Notes under the pieces: generated by a model
What the model was told of the DNA's origin: nothing
The model's input: the letters and a program-made list of their open reading frames with translations, nothing else
Database searches by the model: none
Position numbers and translations under genes: made by a program
NCBI RefSeq assembly: GCF_020404745.1
Contig: NZ_JAIZAP010000005.1
Coordinates: forward strand, 62,001 to 126,000
Direction of reading: 5' to 3'
Length of the DNA: 64,000 nt
DNA from: Aquibacillus saliphilus
GTDB lineage: Bacteria; Bacillota; Bacilli; Bacillales; Amphibacillaceae
In this document: positions 61,187-64,000 of the stretch, one piece after another
Layout: every line of letters begins with the position of its first letter
Position numbering within the stretch: the stretch's first letter is position 1

Positions 61187-62362
61187 TTATAATAATTCGA
61201 ATACACCAGCAGCTCCCATGCCGCCACCAATACACATCGTAACTACTCCAAACTGTTCATTTCGTCTCTTCATTTCATAAATTAAACTCAAAGATAGCTT
61301 AGTTCCCGTACAGCCTAATGGATGTCCAAGCGCAATTGCACCACCGTTAACATTCACTTTATCTTCATCAAGTTTTAACTCTCGAATAACTCGGATTGAC
61401 TGTGACGCAAATGCTTCATTCAATTCAAACAAACCAATATCCGATAAAGAAAGTCCCGCTAACTCTAACGCTTTGGGTATTGCCTTAACTGGACCAACCC
61501 CCATTATCTCAGGTTCAACACCAGCTACTGCAAAAGATACAAATTTCACTAGTGGGGTTAGACCTTCTGCTTTGGCCTTTTCTCGCTCCATGACAAGCAC
61601 CGATGCGGCACCGTCACTCATTTGCGATGAATTACCCGCTGTTACAGAGCCAGTTCTTGAAAAGGCGGGTCGCAATTTTGAGAGTACATCTGTAGTTGTT
61701 TCAGCTCTAACACCTTCATCTGAGCTAAATAAACGTTTCGATTCCTTAATCTTATTGTCAATTCCTATTTGTCGATCAGTAATTTCAATTGGTACAATTT
61801 CATCATTAAATTTTCCATCTTTTAATGCTTGTGCAGCTCTGGCATGACTTCTTGCTGCAAATGAATCTTGATCTTGTCTTGAAATTCCAAAACGATTCGC
61901 AACTTCTTCAGCTGTGTGTCCCATTGTCATATAGTAACCTGGTGCATTTTCTACAAGCTCTATATTTGGTTTAATGACATGTCCTCCCATAGGGATCATA
62001 CTCATTGACTCTGCTCCACCAGCAATAATCGTATCACTGCTTCCTAGCATAATTCGTTCAGCGGCATAAGCAATACTTTGTAATCCAGAGGAACAGTATC
62101 GATTTATAGTAATCCCTGGCACAGTTTTTGGGAGTCCTGCTAAACCAGCAATATTCCTTGCCATATTCATTCCTTGTTCAGCCTCTGGCATCGCGCAGCC
62201 AATAATGACATCATCAATATTCCCTTGATAGTTTCCAGCACGCTTTATTGTTTCTTTAATTGTTAATGCAGCAAGATCATCTGATCGCATGTGAGCTAAA
62301 GAACCTTTATTGGCTTTTCCCACTGGTGTTCTTGCACCCGCGACAATAACAGCTTCCTTCAC
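61187..62362 (-). CDS. fadA: Acetyl-CoA acyltransferase (3-ketoacyl-CoA thiolase) FadA
   Basis: A 391-residue thiolase that releases acetyl-CoA. The nucleophilic Cys is in NRYCSSGLQ (about 88), and the catalytic His and second Cys are in GGAIALGHPLGCTG (about 345) and TMCIGGGMGAAG (about 378). It forms the trifunctional pathway with FadN and FadE. In B. subtilis the operon is repressed by FadR; no clear FadR palindrome is inside the window because the promoter lies to the right. Confidence 0.95.
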   Translation of the reverse strand: MKEAVIVAGARTPVGKANKGSLAHMRSDDLAALTIKETIKRAGNYQGNIDDVIIGCAMPEAEQGMNMARNIAGLAGLPKTVPGITINRYCSSGLQSIAYAAERIMLGSSDTIIAGGAESMSMIPMGGHVIKPNIELVENAPGYYMTMGHTAEEVANRFGISRQDQDSFAARSHARAAQALKDGKFNDEIVPIEITDRQIGIDNKIKESKRLFSSDEGVRAETTTDVLSKLRPAFSRTGSVTAGNSSQMSDGAASVLVMEREKAKAEGLTPLVKFVSFAVAGVEPEIMGVGPVKAIPKALELAGLSLSDIGLFELNEAFASQSIRVIRELKLDEDKVNVNGGAIALGHPLGCTGTKLSLSLIYEMKRRNEQFGVVTMCIGGGMGAAGVFELL

Positions 62363-62389
62363 AATTTTTCCCCCTCTATAAAAAATAAG

Positions 62390-64000
62390 TTAATTTCGTA
62401 ATGCTTTTCCTTTTACTAACATGTGTTGCATCCGCTCTTGTGTTTTTCGTTCTCCAATTAAACTTAAAAATGCTTCACGTTCAATATCTAATAAGTATTG
62501 TTCCTCAACAAGAGATCCTTCCTTAATCCGACCTCCAGCTAAAACGAAGGCTAGTTTCTCTGCGATTTTGACATCATGTTCCGATGCATAACCACTAAGT
62601 GCCAATGATTTAGTTCCAAGCAGCATTGTTGCATAACCCGGCTCACCAACAACAGGGATTCTTTCACGTTTAGGTGGTTGATAACCCGCTTTTTGTAGAC
62701 TAAGAACTTTCTGCTTAGCATCGAATAATAAGTGATCTTGGTTGACACTAATACCATCTTGTTTATTTAAGTACCCATTTTCAATCGCTTCTTGTGCGGA
62801 AGTAGATACTTTCGCCATTGCTATTCGTTCAAATACTGCATTCGTTACTTTATGAAGATCTAAATCTACACCCGGAGGTAAATTTCTAATTTGCTTCAAA
62901 TAAAGTTCCTTATTTCCACCACCACCAGGGATTAAACCTACGCCGAATTCAACCAAGCCAATATATGTTTCTTGTGCAGCTTGAATTGAGCTTGAAGGTA
63001 AGCACACCTCTGCTCCACCACCTAATGTCATTCCAAACGGTGCAGTAACGACAGGTTTTTCGGCATATTTTATATTCATCATTGCATTTTGAAAATGTCT
63101 AATAACCATATCAAGTTCAAAGAAATTGCCATCCTGTGCCTCCATTAACATCATTGCAACGTTAGCTCCGACACAAAAATTCTTTCCTTGGTTACCAATG
63201 ACAAGGCCTTCGTAATTTTTATTTACCTCTTCAATCGATTGATTGATCATTTGGAGAATATCCATACCAATTGCGTTACTTTTAGAGTTAAATTCTAAAC
63301 ATGCAACCCCATCCCCTATATCTATTAAACTTGCACCTGTGTTTTTCTTTATAACGCCTTGTTTTTCTTTAGTCAGATGAAGATTAATGTCCTTAACATT
63401 GAAGTTATGTTTTTTGTAATCTCCATTAAAATAATAAAGAACCGACCCTTCTTCCTTCTTGTAAAAAGATTTATGACCATTATCAATCATAGTTGTAATC
63501 CAATCAGGGACCGTTTCCCCTTCATTAATCATTCTTTCAACCGACTCATTGAAGCCAATTGCGTCCCACATTTCAAAGGGACCTAATTGCCATCCGAATC
63601 CCCAGCGCATCGCCTGGTCAATTGCATTAATATCATCTGCTATTTCCCCTACCAATTCAGCTGAATAAAGAAGAACTGGCTTGATGACTTCCCAGACAAA
63701 ATCACTTGCTCTATCACCCGGCATTGATACAAGCGCTTTCATTTTTCTTTTAACACCTTTTTCTTGTTTGGCCAATTCTGTTGCCTTCGTTTTTAATGAT
63801 TTCCTTTCTTGGTAATCTAGAGAATCATAGTCAAGCTCATAAATATCACTACCATTAGGCCCCTTTTTCTTCAGATAAAATCCTTGGCCTGACTTTGCAC
63901 CTAGCCATTTATTATCTAGCATTGACTGCATGAACTTAGGAATTTCAAAGACCTCTTTTTCTTTTCCAGTGACCTGACCGTAAACATTACCCGCAACATG
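62390..64000 (-). CDS. fadN: FadN 3-hydroxyacyl-CoA dehydrogenase/enoyl-CoA hydratase, 5' end missing
   Basis: The reading frame is open to the right edge (VAGNVYGQVTGKEKEVFE precedes the first internal Met), so the gene is cut there and the NAD-binding Rossmann part lies outside. The visible 536 residues contain the end of the 3-hydroxyacyl-CoA dehydrogenase region (WGFGWQLGPFEMWDAIG, about 140 from the edge) and a crotonase domain (GLVIGNQGKNFCVGAN, APFGMTLGGGAEVCLPS, VEFGVGLIPGGGG). It hydrates enoyl-CoA and oxidises the hydroxyacyl-CoA. First gene of fadNAE, 27 bases before fadA. Confidence 0.94.
   Translation of the reverse strand, partial: HVAGNVYGQVTGKEKEVFEIPKFMQSMLDNKWLGAKSGQGFYLKKKGPNGSDIYELDYDSLDYQERKSLKTKATELAKQEKGVKRKMKALVSMPGDRASDFVWEVIKPVLLYSAELVGEIADDINAIDQAMRWGFGWQLGPFEMWDAIGFNESVERMINEGETVPDWITTMIDNGHKSFYKKEEGSVLYYFNGDYKKHNFNVKDINLHLTKEKQGVIKKNTGASLIDIGDGVACLEFNSKSNAIGMDILQMINQSIEEVNKNYEGLVIGNQGKNFCVGANVAMMLMEAQDGNFFELDMVIRHFQNAMMNIKYAEKPVVTAPFGMTLGGGAEVCLPSSSIQAAQETYIGLVEFGVGLIPGGGGNKELYLKQIRNLPPGVDLDLHKVTNAVFERIAMAKVSTSAQEAIENGYLNKQDGISVNQDHLLFDAKQKVLSLQKAGYQPPKRERIPVVGEPGYATMLLGTKSLALSGYASEHDVKIAEKLAFVLAGGRIKEGSLVEEQYLLDIEREAFLSLIGERKTQERMQHMLVKGKALRN

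Noticed and set aside
61473-61847. 124-codon plus-strand frame
   Set aside because: Antisense shadow of the thiolase gene fadA.

Overview
The window is low-GC Firmicute chromosome. Long stretches match the Bacillus subtilis order (yutE-yutD-yutC-lytH-yunB-yunC-yunD-yunE, then sufCDSUB-metNIQ-yusE-yusF-gcvH-yusI-fadE-fadA-fadN). Sporulation genes (yutC, lytH, yunB), a SAM-I and a lysine riboswitch, strong AGGAGG ribosome sites and frequent TTG/GTG starts all point to an endospore-forming Bacillaceae of the Oceanobacillus/Virgibacillus type. The genus is inferred, not shown.

1-3.3 kb: a formate/molybdoenzyme neighbourhood. It holds the N-terminus of an FdhF/YdeP-like molybdoenzyme (cut by the window edge), an MpsC/DUF2294 protein, an OxlT-like antiporter with a long structured leader, and divergent fdhD. 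3.4-3.95 kb: an intergenic element with a 52-bp tandem repeat between inverted GCGACGTAAC ends. A second element with the same ends lies at 58.7-59.3 kb.

3.97-14.3 kb: the standout. One tightly packed minus-strand run of twelve genes encodes a cytochrome-b-like membrane subunit with two CxxC pairs, a Nas/Nap-type molybdenum subunit, a four-cluster ferredoxin, a Tat-type Rieske protein, three small unknown proteins, a NarK-like transporter fused to a PAS domain, a sensorless histidine kinase, a NarL/NreC-type response regulator, an NreA-like GAF protein and a triple-PAS histidine kinase. I read it as a non-NarGHI respiratory nitrate (or similar oxyanion) reductase with its own transport and sensing.

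14.5-31 kb: an unknown membrane protein, a SufR-like regulator and the yut/yun block. Into this block are inserted a MetP/MetS sodium symporter pair and an NhaC-family transporter behind a lysine riboswitch (probably LysW). Two inverted 111-bp palindromic elements flank the stretch from lysW to yunB. A PlsC-type acyltransferase follows.

31.2-46.8 kb: an accessory carbohydrate island for galacto-N-biose/N-acetylgalactosamine. An ABC importer, GH112 phosphorylase and ROK kinase feed a mannose-family PTS/NagA/AgaS/tagatose kinase/tagatose-bisphosphate aldolase operon under GntR and AraC regulators.

47.4-64 kb: conserved core. sufCDSUB iron-sulfur assembly; metNIQ behind a SAM-I riboswitch; thioredoxin-like and Toprim small proteins; gcvH; yusI; and the fadN-fadA-fadE beta-oxidation genes, fadN running off the right edge. 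No rRNA, tRNA, CRISPR array, prophage or intact insertion sequence was seen.
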